Positions 14,444 to 29,902 of a DNA stretch of 64,000 bases are shown here, piece after piece; the first letter of the stretch is position 1; the number at the start of each line of letters is the position of its first letter. The notes under the pieces were generated by a model. It was given only the letters and a program-made list of their open reading frames with translations. It made no database searches and had not been told where the DNA came from. Origin of the DNA: Monarcha castaneiventris obscurior. Its lineage: Eukaryota; Chordata; Aves; Passeriformes; Monarchidae. The position numbers and the translations under genes were made by a program. Location of the stretch: assembly GCA_026261815.1 (NCBI GenBank), contig JAMPIT010000510.1, positions 21,071,001-21,135,000 on the forward strand. Reading direction: 5' to 3'.

Positions 14444-15136
14444 TGTGCCGGTTTGGCCAAAATCTAGCAATATATTCTCTGAGAGAAAAACAGGTTACAA
14501 CCACCCTTCCCCCCACCAGGTTTGGGGAAAAAAAATTTTCCTTGAAGTAAAGTGAAAGACATAAAACCTATTTATTAAAAAACACACAGGAAAAGGATAA
14601 TGATGCTAAATAGCAAAACCACTTGCTATAGAGAGAAAACCTGTGAAGAAATTAGAGTCCTCTCATAGGTGTGGTCTCTTCTTCTCGGAGCTGGCATGGG
14701 GGGTGGCATTAGGCCCCCTCCGGGCCTGAAGAAAGGTTCTCCTAATGCGTTCTGATCTTGTTGAAACAGTCCAGAAGAGGAAAAAAAGGGAAAAAAAAGC
14801 CAAACCAAAGTCCCAGGAAACACACTGGAGAAAAAGGGAAAACAAAAACAAACAAACAAAAACAAACAAAAAAGCCAACAACAACAAAAACAACAACAAA
14901 AAAAAAACCCCAAAGAGCTGGCTTAAGAAACAGTCAGGGTGCTCCCTCCATGCTACTGCCGCCACCGGGGAGAACGCAGAGGAGTCTCCATGTCTGTGTC
15001 CTTGGGAACGGCTTTGAAAAGTTCATTTGGTTTTTTTTTCCTCCCTTCCCTCTCAAGCTCAATTTAAAGGCACAAAATTAAGTTTTTGGCATAGAGCCAT
15101 GATAGGGGATACACATCATAGAGTCACCCCAAGACA
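14444..15136 (-). mobile_element. Solo LTR of an endogenous retrovirus (about 693 bp)
   Basis: The element starts TGTGCCGG and ends AAGACA, so it has the canonical TG...CA ends, and it is flanked by perfect CTGAC duplications. It has no internal gag, pol or env region, which fits a solo LTR left by recombination between two LTRs. On the minus strand an AATAAA signal lies near 14570, about 125 bases before the 3' end in that orientation, which favours minus-strand polarity; this is inference. The interior includes an A/C-rich run at about 14826-14910 (aacaaa/aacaac units) that gives lysine- and asparagine-rich frames on + and leucine/phenylalanine-rich frames on -. Neither is a gene. The terminal word resembles songbird LTRs from memory, but the family assignment is unverified. 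Confidence 0.8.
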
Positions 15137-15141
15137 CTGAC
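15137..15141. repeat. Target-site duplication of the solo LTR, right copy (CTGAC)
   Basis: Exact repeat of 14439-14443, directly after the CA end of the LTR. It fixes the LTR borders to the base. Confidence 0.8.
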
Positions 15142-16195
15142 CTTGCTATAAGAAAAGAGTGAGGAGGAAAAGGAGGAAAAATAAAAAGAGTAATATTCTG
15201 AAACAGTGTTGCTTGTATTGAGTCTGGGGTTAGAGGCTGATATCAAGATCCTTTCTTGTGGCTTGTGTTTGGGAGTAGTGAGAATGCTGTGAATGTTCTG
15301 CTGCAAGTTACTACCTAACCTGGCTTTGGACAGAGCACAGATTTAATAGTTGACCAAGAGTGAGCCAGTCCCAGTCATACTTTTGCTTGTCAATGGCTTT
15401 TCGATATAAAAGTGTTTGGTTTTTTTAATCTTAGTGGGAACACCCTAGTGCTCAACTTTCCTAGCTCAGGAGAGATTGTGGAAAACAGAAGCTCAGTTAT
15501 TTTTTAAAATATATATAATGATTTAGGGACTTTGCTGCAGGCATTTTGTTCAATAGAGACTGAATTTAAGGGAAGGGTAGGAAATACCTTGCATTTTGGT
15601 GGTGTTGTAATGGAAAATTTGGGCCCTCACCCTTCTTCCCTAATACATGACGACCATGATTTTTCAGGTATACTGATAGTTTTGAAATTGAAAGTCTCAC
15701 ATTTTTAGGGATGGGGCACTTTCACTTTGGATAGTGAGTCCTCTACATGATTGCAGCCCCATGATGATAATTACTGGGTAAGATACTCTGCTCCAGATTG
15801 TGTCTACCTGTTCCAGGAACATGTAAATCAGAGATGCTAGGCTTTTGAACTATAACATGCAGTTGCAAGTTGATCATTTATATGTGTTCTTCTATTAAAT
15901 TCTGTGAAACATTTCATGGAGAGGGAGAAAAATAAATCATGCAGAGTTACTAGAATTCAGAATGATGAAAAAAAAAAATCTGTCAGTGCTTGTAGTGCTG
16001 CTGAAATAGCAAATTCTCTCAAATCTACTAGCTACATATCCCTTCATCTTCCTTCCATGTCAGTGTTTGTAGTTTGTTTCTTAGGTATATGATCCTGAAA
16101 GCAGCAGTAGTTTACAACACTAATGGTGTCCAAAGCTGCTTTATTTTATATTTCTGAGCTGCAGTTAGAGGAGGAGGAGCAGAGCACCCGTCAGG

Positions 16196-16500
16196 CCCCT
16201 GAAAGGAGGTGCAGCTCCATCTCTTCTCTCAGATAACAAGTGACAGGATGAGAGAAAGTGGCCTCAAGTTGCACAGGGGAGGTTTAGATTGGATATTAGG
16301 AAAAAGATTTTCACTGTAAGTGTGGTCAGGCATTGGAACAGGCTGTCCAGGGAAGTGGTTGAGTTACTATCCCTGGAGGTATTTAGAAGATGTGTAGATG
16401 TGATGCTTAGGGACATGGTATAGTGGTAGACTTGGCAGGGCTGGGCTAATGGTTGGACATGATGATCTTGGATGTCTTTTCCAACTTTAATGGTTCTGTG
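16196..16500 (+). mobile_element. CR1 LINE 3'-end fragment (sense)
   Basis: Roughly 305 bases match the conserved 3' end of avian CR1 elements in sense orientation. They include 'ataacaagtgacaggatgag', 'ttagattggatattaggaaa', 'aggcattggaacaggctg' and 'tccctggaggtatttagaag'. The copy ends at 'tccaactttaatggttctgtg', where CR1 elements carry their 8-bp terminal repeat (ATTCTRTG-type). It is strongly 5'-truncated, as most CR1 insertions are. The encoded remnant is the last part of ORF2 with stops, so it is inactive. Confidence 0.92.
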
Positions 16501-19500
16501 CTGCCTATGTGGTGTGACTGATGCTCTTACAGTATTGCTGTTTGCTTCTAGAGGCAGGTGCTCACCCTGGCTCTTCCAACTGATCTGTTGGCTTCACCCT
16601 GGGGCAGAGCCTCACTAAATGGGCTGTTGTGCTTGTTAATTGACGTAGTGTCAGTTGTCACTTCATTTCACCATGTGTTGCAAAAGTTGGTGAACAGCTC
16701 TGCTATGTGAAATGCATGGGTGCTGGCTCTTTGTGCATGTCCTCAAGGTTATAAAGGCACTAATCTGTATGTTTTGCACACTGAAAATTTTTTGCTCTGT
16801 CATTAGAAAAAGACCAGTTTCTGTGTTGCATGAGAACTGCTCAGGCTGATTAGCATGGAAATGAATATGCCTTAATCAGCTTGGGGTGAGGGAAGCTCAA
16901 AATTAATTTGATACACTAGTTTAATTTAAAAAATATATAGCTGTTGCCACTAGTGACCATTATAGTTAAAAATGCAAAATAGTCTCTCATTCAACACTGT
17001 GTTTATGCCAACTCATCACTTTCCAAATAATTTGTTTTCCAAACTAGATTTTCCCTATTTAATCTTTGCCCCATAAAGCAGATTGGGGGAAGGGCAATCA
17101 AGACAGAAACATACAGGGAGGGATATCAAAGAGGAAGAAGATGCTGACTTGAAACTTAACCCTGTGTTCCCTGGAACATTGTGTTTGTTAAACTGCTTAA
17201 TACCTTGAATCCGGCTTATAAAGAGGTTATTTCCTAGCCCTTGTCCTCTGAAGATCATTTCAGTGGCAACTGTGAAAGGCAAATGAGTTATTGAAATATG
17301 AAATGCAAGTGAGAAATCCTCTAGTGATACATATATTAAAAAAATCCCTCCATATAATTACATCTTTGTTTTTGTGGTAAAAAGACACTAAATGAATTTG
17401 TGTTCTTCCTGTTCAGAAGACTGAATAATTCAGGGCCTTTATAACTACAAAGAGAGCTTTATATTAAGAAGGCATATCTAATCTATCTAAAGTGATGCAG
17501 AAGGAACTGCTTTGGTAACCATTAAATTTAAAAACTGCCCCATGTCCTGTGAGCATGTATGTAGGAGTGTGTGCATGTGTTTTGACTTAGAGCCCTGCTA
17601 GGCATCAAAAATACTCTGTTCTGGATAACCTGAAATGTAGAGGTAAAATATATTGCTCAGAAAGTCAATTGTGTGACTGGCACACCAGCAAGACAGAAAA
17701 ACTGAAAGAAGATTCTTTTGTGCTTACTATAAGATGAAATGGGACCCCTGATGATAGGTGAAATAAGATGTAAAACTCTTTAAAACTGAAAAATAGACTT
17801 GAGACCAGTCTGATAAATTTGGATGAGTGAAGAAGTTTGAAGGACTGTCTGCTCAGGAAAAAAAAAAAAAAGTATGGAAAAGTGAGACTGCAGATGAAAT
17901 GACAAAACATGATGAAGCTGAGGTTGTTCTTACAGAAGCCAGTGGAGTTTTGGTAAGACTTCTGGTTGTCTGTTCAAAGACATGGGGCTATAGAAAAGTA
18001 TTAGCAAGAGCTGGAAGCACAGTCCAGAAGTGAGGATATTAGAAGAAGGGAAGGTGTGTCAGTTCAGCATCAGGTGCCCATGTCAGGAGGAAGCAGGCAT
18101 TCTACCTTACCAAAAAACAGGAGACTAAAGGCTTGTGCACTTGATGAATTTAAAGGTATTTAGCACTGCAATAATGTAAAAGAAGGGTTTCATCCTGTGA
18201 GATTTTATGACTTCATGTGAGCCACTTACCTTCAGCTCTCTTTACCTTGGTTGAGAGAAAGCAGCAGTTTTAAGAGGAGATGAACAACAAGCTTAAAATA
18301 CATGTCTAAAGCCAAATGAATTGCACTCTAGAAATGCCTGTTTCTCTCTGACCATAAAAGGAGTGTGGTATGACTAGTGCAGATAGAGATGTCTCCATTG
18401 AAGACACTTATATGTAGATGGATGAATTCCTTTGGTGCTTTTTCTGAACATTTAAATTGTCCCATCAGTTCACTCAGTGCTGTCTCCAAAAATGAAGTAC
18501 TGCACCAGAGCCAGTCCTTTGAAAGTTGTTAGCAAGAAGGAAGATCAGAGAAATTACTGAATGTAAAACATTCAATGTAAGGCACATTTTGTGTCACACA
18601 CAACATGATGTGTGCTTTTGTTCACTTTTCTTCTGAGGGTTACTGAATCATTGTAAGATTATCCAAGATATTTCAGGGCATCATGAGTGCAATTCAGGCC
18701 TAACCCTTGTTTGGATGACACATGCTTGAAATCCGCAGGCTGGTGTGTGTCAGGAGAAATCACTGCGTAATTAAGGACTGCTAAATATAATGTCATGGTA
18801 ATGTTCCTTGCTTTCTGAGCATTGCTTCTAGTAGTGTGTTCATTTATCTTGCTTATTTTTCTGGGAACCAATGCATACACTTATGACAATATTGTTCATA
18901 GCTCTCAGCTCTCTGGGTTAATTCTCATCTGCCTTTTCTGCAGATGAGGTCACTGAGCTTTTTGAAGTACTAGTGTATTTTATGATAGATCAGGGTAAAA
19001 TCATGTTCACTGCAGTAAAGGTAGACTCTTAAGGGCCTTTTGTGTTGCATTAACAAGGCATTTCAAGGAAGTAGGATATCAATTTCATGTTTCATGTTAA
19101 AGACATTAATGTCTTTGTGTTTATGCCTGTTATGGCATGGAAGCAGAAAAAGGTAATACTTGAAACAGCTTCCTTCCTTGCCTTCCTCTTTTCACAAATG
19201 AGCATTAAAAATTTAAAAGCATGGGTAAGAGTGTCTTCTGAGTATTTTGTATTGAATTGGGGGTCTGGAAATGCATCAACAGAAATGGTCTAGTCTCCTT
19301 GTTTTTGTGGAAGGGACCCACAAAAAAAAATCCCCAGAAAACCCAACATACGTGGACAGAACAGAGGAGACTGCTGAGAATGTGTCAAACTGTTCCTTGC
19401 TCGGCTATGGAAGAGCTTTTGGGACTGCCTCTCTTCATGGCCTTGTAAGATGGTCTGCATATAAACCGATCTCTTAAAAATCACCTAATCTTTTTCTCTC

Positions 19501-22500
19501 TATGTAACTTATAAATAAAAGGACTCCAGTAGGGTTTACTTACTTTATTTTTATTGATCACGTCTCTTTTTATAAACAGTTTATAATCTTATTGGCTAGT
19601 TCTGTAGCAGAACCCTGTCTTTATTTGGTCCTTTAGACTCAAATGCAATAAATAAAACTAATTCTTTTCTGAAATACTGCATTTTTATTTCCCATCTGGG
19701 CTTATGTCTGTGTACTTTGAAGCATCTGCAGTGATGCAGCTGTAGTTTAGGGGCCTTATGTGAGAATTATTGTTTGCAGTTGCCATCAGTTGCTGTCATG
19801 CATCTGTAACTGCAATAAATACAGGTATGCATAGGACAGAATTAAGGAAACTGTTTATCACTTCCTACTGACAATATCTCATGGAGTGTGGATGACTGGT
19901 GTGACACAGTCACAGCTTGTGCAAATTGTGTCCTTCCTGTCATATTTGTGACTGCATCCATCTTGGTATATTAGATGGACTCTGGGAATAAGAGGAATAG
20001 CCTTGTAGATTGACTTAAGGTTTTAATGTACTTCAACTGATTTAAAACAATCAATTCCTTTACTGCACACTTTCTGCAAAGTTCTATTGCATTGCTTTTC
20101 TTGGTTAAAATTGATCTTTTCATGTTTTGCTTCTATTTTTAAGGTTTTAAAAAAATTTGGTACCAAAATGAGTTTCTAGATAAAATGTTTTGTATTTATT
20201 TTACTGTTGGTTTGGTGTTTTTTTGTAGTTTTCAGGGTTTTTTTGTTGGGTGTTGATTTGGTTTTTTAGTGAAACCTTTCACTAAATTATGACAGAATTT
20301 GTTAATTTCTCTGGTTGTCCCATAAAGTACTCCTGATGAAAAAATTTGAACTGAAACACCTTTAATCTTGCTTAAGTTCTCTTAAAAAATAAAGTATGCC
20401 TGAACAAACCTCCCAGTGAAATGCTGGGTGGAATTGTAGAATATCTCAAGTTTAAAGGGACCCAGAAGTCCAGCTCCCTGCTCCTTGCACCTAAGACAAG
20501 ATCATACAAGTATAACTTTCTGAACATACAAAACATACCGGACAAGAATTTTGCTTGTAAAAGTGTATTCAGGCTGAAGGAGAAAATGCAAACTAAATGT
20601 TTAAAGCCATTAGGACCTGATCTTCAGAAATCAGTGGGAAGCCACTGGCATCCTCTTTGAAAACCATCTGCTCTGTGCTGTGCCCTTTGCTATTTTTTCC
20701 TAAGCTTCCTCTGAGTTCAAGGGGGACCTTATTTACTGATAGTAACAATATAGATGTTGTTACCTGAAAACTACTCGCTCCCTGCTTCCTTCCACTGTTT
20801 CCTTATGAATTTATGTAATCAGAGGGTAATTAGGTCCATATCTTTCTGAGAATCCCTGGCTCTGGGCTGCTTCTCTCCCAGCTTCTTCACAAGGGGTACT
20901 TCTTTGTGCCCTCTCTTGCTTCTACCCATCCCATTACAGAGGAAGCAGTGTGATATGAAGGCATCAGTCATCTTCTTCAGGATGAAAACCTTTCTGTATT
21001 AATCTGTTTAAGGTGCTGATAAAGACTAAGGTTTGAGTCTGACAAGAAACTTCTATTTTCCATATTAGCTTTTACCTTCTCGAGAGCAAGGCTACGAGAA
21101 GGAAGTCCCAGAGGTGGGCAAGGAGCAGCTCTGCTGTATGATTGACACTTAACTTCGAGTAGCCTGCCATCATCCATGGACACTTTATATTGCACAGCTA
21201 GATGCTGAATGATAGGCACTTTATAAAGGTGAAGTCTTGACCTCAGGCTCTCTGCAGCCTGTTTAGGCTAAATTTAGATTGTCAGGGAGGGAGTTTGAGC
21301 AAGAATCTGAAGACTTGATCTTATCAGATCTGTAGCTATCACTACGCTTGTGGTACTTGAAACCTGACTTCTTCTTTTCCTCAAGTATGTGTAAAGGAGA
21401 GAATCAATCTGTTGTCAAAGATGTTTTTGAGCAGAGGCAATAAAAATGACTTCTGTATAAATGAGTATGTTTTAATAAACTATTTGAGGTGCACTCAAAG
21501 AACCTTTATAAGAAACACTGCTGTCTGACCTGGGAATGAATATAAGAGTAAACAGAAGATTTTGATGCAACTGATGCTTTATTCATATCTTAATTCTTAT
21601 TTGGGTGTATAGCCAGGCAAGGCTTACATCCTCATACTGATACTGTTGCAGTGAGCTCTGCAGTGAAAGCCAGGGAACTTCCATCAAATGATATGTATCC
21701 ATAGTTGCCTGTCACTGCAGGGTTTTTTTTTCAAAGTAGTTAGTTCTTTCCTTGTGCTTTTTACTTTGAGCTCATGCATTTGTCCATACCCTTGCGAACT
21801 TGGCTATACCTGGGGGAGCTGCAGGTTAATAGTATCCTGTGCTATAATCTTCAGTTCTTCATGTAGACAGCTTAGCAGAATTGCACCCCAGCTCTGATCA
21901 TCTGGCTAAGGGGATTAATGTCACCGAATGCAACGTGTTGGTACCAAACAGATTACAAGGAGCAGGAGAGGTTTGGAGGCTGAGTCAGTGAGTTGGGGGA
22001 GGAGGAATGTAAAACCCTCAGGAAATCGGTAATCATCTCAATTTGCAGCTAATGTACTGTGTGCAGCAAAATGTGTTCTCTGGAGTTGCGGGCTGTACTC
22101 CTTGGTGAGGTGTCAGAGAGGGTGCTTGTTACAGAGCTGCTGTTTAGGAGAAACAGCTATAATCAAGTAGCGCTTTGTGCTGAAATCTTGTCTTAGGTTT
22201 CATCTTCTTAAACCAAGTCCATAAATATTTGTGGTGTGTAAAATGCACATGTAGTGTTTCTGGTAGTTAGTTTAGCCTTACTAAGCATATAGGGAGGTTA
22301 AACATTAACTGGGTGCTGCATAACTGTGGATATAATTAACTTCATTTGGTCAAGACAGTAAAAGCATACTCTATGTACATTATGTAGCTGGTAAATGCCT
22401 TTTTATGGAGACATTCCACTGACTTGCCAAATAATGGGTCATTAATGGCAAAGCTGACTTAAAATCTGAAATCACACCTACACTGTAGGCACAGAAGTGA

Positions 22501-24244
22501 ACACAGGCTGTATTAGCTTCCTTGGCATGTCCCAGGTCAACTGCCCTCTGAGCATCTCTGCCACATTCTGGTCATGTCTAAAGTGTCTGTAGACAAGCTG
22601 CTAGTTTAAACTACAGAGTCAGAGATGCTGTTCACATTTTGTCTTTTTTCCTTCCCCTGCTCTTTTAAGCATGTTTGAAAACAGGGAGCTTCTTAGCTAT
22701 TTCTGTTGCTGTGTAACTGAAAAGTAAATGAGCATAAGTTGAAATTCCAAGAGAAGTGTATGTCTGAAAAGGCTGTTAGCAGATATGTACGGTACCTCGC
22801 TGTGAAGAAATAATTGCATGAGGGGACTGCCAAAAGTATATGGTCCTGTGTACTGGAGGTGCCCCTGGGGCTGGTAATGGGGGTCTGTGCACTTATCAAT
22901 CCAAACTCTCCACAACTGGCTCCAAGTCCCTCTGGAGTTTCCATTTTATGGCTTGAAGTCCCTTTGACTCCTTGCTCCATGCTTCAGTATTTTATTAGGT
23001 GAGTACCGGGGGAGAGGGAGGAGCGTGTGTGTGCATGTGTGAGAGAAAAGTTAAAATTTGGTGTAGATGATACTCAGAGCTGATTTATAATTAAAACCCA
23101 ACACCTTTTGTGCTCCATAAGTTGGTAAGTGTGTTGAGGTTTTGTTTTGGTAATTTAACTGGGCCTCTACAGTGCCAATTGGTGTTTTCATTGCCAGGTA
23201 GTGGAGTGCTTAATAGAGCTCTCCAATGGCATTAAGTAAATTTTATGGTTTAGTCAACTTTTTCTGTATTTGGCTTTTAGGACCAGGACAGCTGCTAGGT
23301 TTTTCAGGTTGTTTAGTTCTCATGTGAAGTTTGAGCCTAGGAAGTTTCTTTTCCCCCAAATTACTCATCAAGTTATTTTAAGAGTGATTTACTAACAAAA
23401 CACCTATTTAGGTATTTACTAAACAAAACCAAGGCCATAAAGCGTAATGCTGAACAAGATAACTCTGCCTTTTTTTGATCAGCAGTGATCCAGATGGATG
23501 TATTAAAGGGCTATGTAAGTTGCTCTCACGGGATGTAAACTCTGAAAAAAAAGGGTAAAAAAATAAAAAGAAGTAAAAAACCTCTGTCTCCCCTTTTCCC
23601 CAAGCTCCCCATTTTCCCCCTATTTTGATAGTAAAGCTTTTAGATATCAGTTACATTCTTTTACTTTTTTTGAATGGTATGTGGCTGACTTGAGATGTGG
23701 AAAAGTTTTGTCTAAAGCTTTATTTAAGGAAATACAAAATAATTTGGAACTTTAACTAAAACTGATGGGAAAGGAATTAGGGTTGTTTGTACAGATGGGG
23801 TTAGAATGGAAATATTTAATCTACATGTAGGTATTTCCAGAATACCTCATATGATTTGGTAACCTGATCCACCTTTTCCATGACAAAAGGGCATTTTGGG
23901 TGTCTTATCCAATTTAGAAACCTAGTCCTGAGTATTTTTCCACTTTTGCCTGGTTTAGACTAGTTCAACTCTGAATTCCATGAATTTTTATTGACTTGAA
24001 ACTGATATAAAATGAGAGAATGATCAGGTTAAAGTAAGTGCCAATAAATCTGATAAGGATATTCAAATGTCATAGAGTCAGTCTTTTGTTTTTGACTTGG
24101 AATTGAGTAACATAATCACTGAGGTCAGAGTTGCACCAGCACACAAGACATGTGAGATCAGGAAGCTTGTGCTTTCTGATCTGACCTGCATATTCTGAGA
24201 TTGGAATGATGGCCTGGCAAATGGAGAGGTCAGCTGGAGGAGGG

Positions 24245-25029
24245 AATAGAATCATTAAGGTTGGAAAAGTCCTTCGAGATAGTTCTAACACTGCCAAGTC
24301 CACCGCTAAACTGTGTCCTTCAGTGCCACATCTACACGACTTTTAAATACCTCCAGCAACGGTGACTCTGCCACTTCCCTAGGCAGTCTGTTCCAATACT
24401 GGTCAACCCTTTCCCTTAATTTTTTCCTGATACCCAATCTAAATCTCCCCTGGCACAACTTGAAGCCATTTCCTCTTTTTCTTATCTTTTACCTGGGGCA
24501 AGACACCCCCACTTTGGTAGCTTTGAGTTTCTCCTTTGTGGTGGTTGTGGAGGGTGACAAGGTGTGTACCCCTGCCCCAAGCCTCTTTTTCTCCAGGCTG
24601 AACAATCACAGCTCCCCCAGCTGCTCCTCATAAGACTTGTGCTCCAGACACTTCCCCAGCTCCATTGCCCTTCTCTGGACATCTTCCAGCACCTCAATTG
24701 TTTTTCCTGAACTGAGGCCACCTGGGCACACGCTGGCTCACGTTCAGCTGCTGTTGGCCAGCACCACCAGGCCCTCTTCTGCCAGGCAGCTTCTCAGCCT
24801 GTAGCGCTGCCTGGGGCTGTTGTGACCCCAGTGCAGGACCCAGCACTTGGCCTTGTCAAACCTCATACAACTGCCCTTGGCCCATCGATGCAGCCTGTCC
24901 AGATCCCTCTGCAGAGCCTTCCTGCCCTCCAGCTGATCAATATCCTCACCCAACTTGGTGTTATCTGCAAACTGACTTGGGGTGTACTCAATCCCCTCTA
25001 TCATTGATAGAGACGTTGAACAGAACTGG
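24245..25029 (-). mobile_element. CR1 LINE fragment with end of reverse transcriptase (antisense)
   Basis: About 785 bases form an antisense CR1 copy. Its 3' end is at 24245 (agaatcattaaggttggaaa), the usual antisense start. On the minus strand, about 24822-25020 still encodes the end of the ORF2 reverse transcriptase: FADNTKLGEDIDQLEGRKAL, then QRDLDRLHRWAKGSCMRFDK, then a CWVLHWGHNSPRQRYRL segment. The family's catalytic FADD is FADN here, so it would be inactive even before counting frameshifts. A further minus-strand frame at about 24482-24650 holds the tail region. Compared with fuller CR1 copies, a block seems missing near 24718, where 'gaactgaggcc' runs directly into 'acctgggcacac'. 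The copy lies only about 475 bp upstream of exon A. Confidence 0.93.
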
Positions 25030-25504
25030 TTTAATAATAAAGTAAGTCTGCAGTATCTTTTGCAAACCATTGAAAATGTCTCTGAATGTATTAGTGGTCT
25101 CTCTCCTCTTGGATGGTGATGACAGGAGGCAGGGAAGCCTGCACTGTTAATCTGTAAACTGTCATAGTTGAAGAGAAAATTCACTTCAGTGTTCCCAATA
25201 GAGCACCACCAGTGTTATGCCATTTAGGAGGGCTGGATAAGAAAAATAAAGCTTTGAAACCTTTCATATAGATTTGGTCTCTTTTGCATCAACTATCAGC
25301 AAGTAGGTAAATGTGAAACTATTTTTAAAGCCACTTTTTTCTTCTGAAATAGTTTGGCATGGGTTCTGAAGCTTAGTTGTTGAATAAAGGAACTTCCCAG
25401 CAACTGCCCTTTGATTACTTCTAAATGTAGGTTACAGCTGTTCTTTTGGGAAAGGCACATAGCTCAGCATGTGAGAAACTGACACCTTTTTCTCTCCTTT
25501 TCAG

Positions 25505-25688
25505 AGTATCTCCTCTACAGAAGTCTGAAATAGTAGACATGGTCAAGAAACACGTCAATGCCATAACACTTGCCATTGGGGATGGTGCCAATGACGTAGG
25601 AATGATCCAGACAGCTCACGTTGGAGTGGGGATCAGTGGCAATGAGGGCATGCAGGCAACCAATTGCTCGGATTATGCCATTGCACAG
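25505..25688 (+). CDS. ATP8A2: ATP8A2 exon A: end of P domain with [11 protein letters not shown] motif (partial gene)
   Basis: This 184-bp exon encodes 61 codons plus the last base of an arginine codon. ATP8A2 is a P4-ATPase that works with CDC50A/TMEM30A and uses ATP to flip phosphatidylserine and phosphatidylethanolamine from the outer to the inner leaflet in neurons and photoreceptors (established for the family). The peptide starts [20 protein letters not shown], continues to the P-domain signature [11 protein letters not shown], whose aspartates help bind the Mg2+ of the phosphorylation site, and ends [20 protein letters not shown]. Borders are a pyrimidine-rich acceptor ending at 25504 and a donor GT at 25689-25690. 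The words EGMQATN and DYAIAQ fit ATP8A2 better than ATP8A1, which as I recall has EGLQAAN and DYSIAQ. The cysteine in ATNCSDY stands where I recall asparagine in mammals. The open frame upstream of 25505 is intron read-through. Confidence 0.9.

Positions 25689-29902
<4,214 letters not shown>

Larger units (their letters stand above)
1..25504 (+). other. ATP8A2: Intron of ATP8A2 (3' portion, upstream of exon A)
   Basis: This 25.5 kb stretch precedes the first recognisable exon and ends in a strong acceptor: a pyrimidine-rich run followed by AG at 25503-25504. Exon A begins in phase 2, so a preceding exon must supply the first two bases of an arginine codon. I did not find that exon here by eye, although a short exon could be missed. 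The contents are ordinary AT-rich unique sequence, a TG-rich tract at 223-535, CR1 fragments at about 10.6-11.1, 16.2-16.5 and 24.2-25.0 kb, and a solo LTR at 14.4-15.1 kb. Open frames here are short, start anywhere and show no protein-like composition. Intron status is inferred from the exon phase and from the absence of other genes. Confidence 0.75.

Noticed and set aside
14626..15081. Several overlapping open frames of 90-107 codons on both strands
   Set aside because: They fall inside the solo LTR and are produced by its A/C-rich run; composition is lysine/asparagine-rich on + and phenylalanine/leucine-rich on -.
24744..25184. 146-codon minus-strand frame
   Set aside because: It holds the end of a CR1 reverse transcriptase, not a host gene; the part beyond the element is chance read-through.
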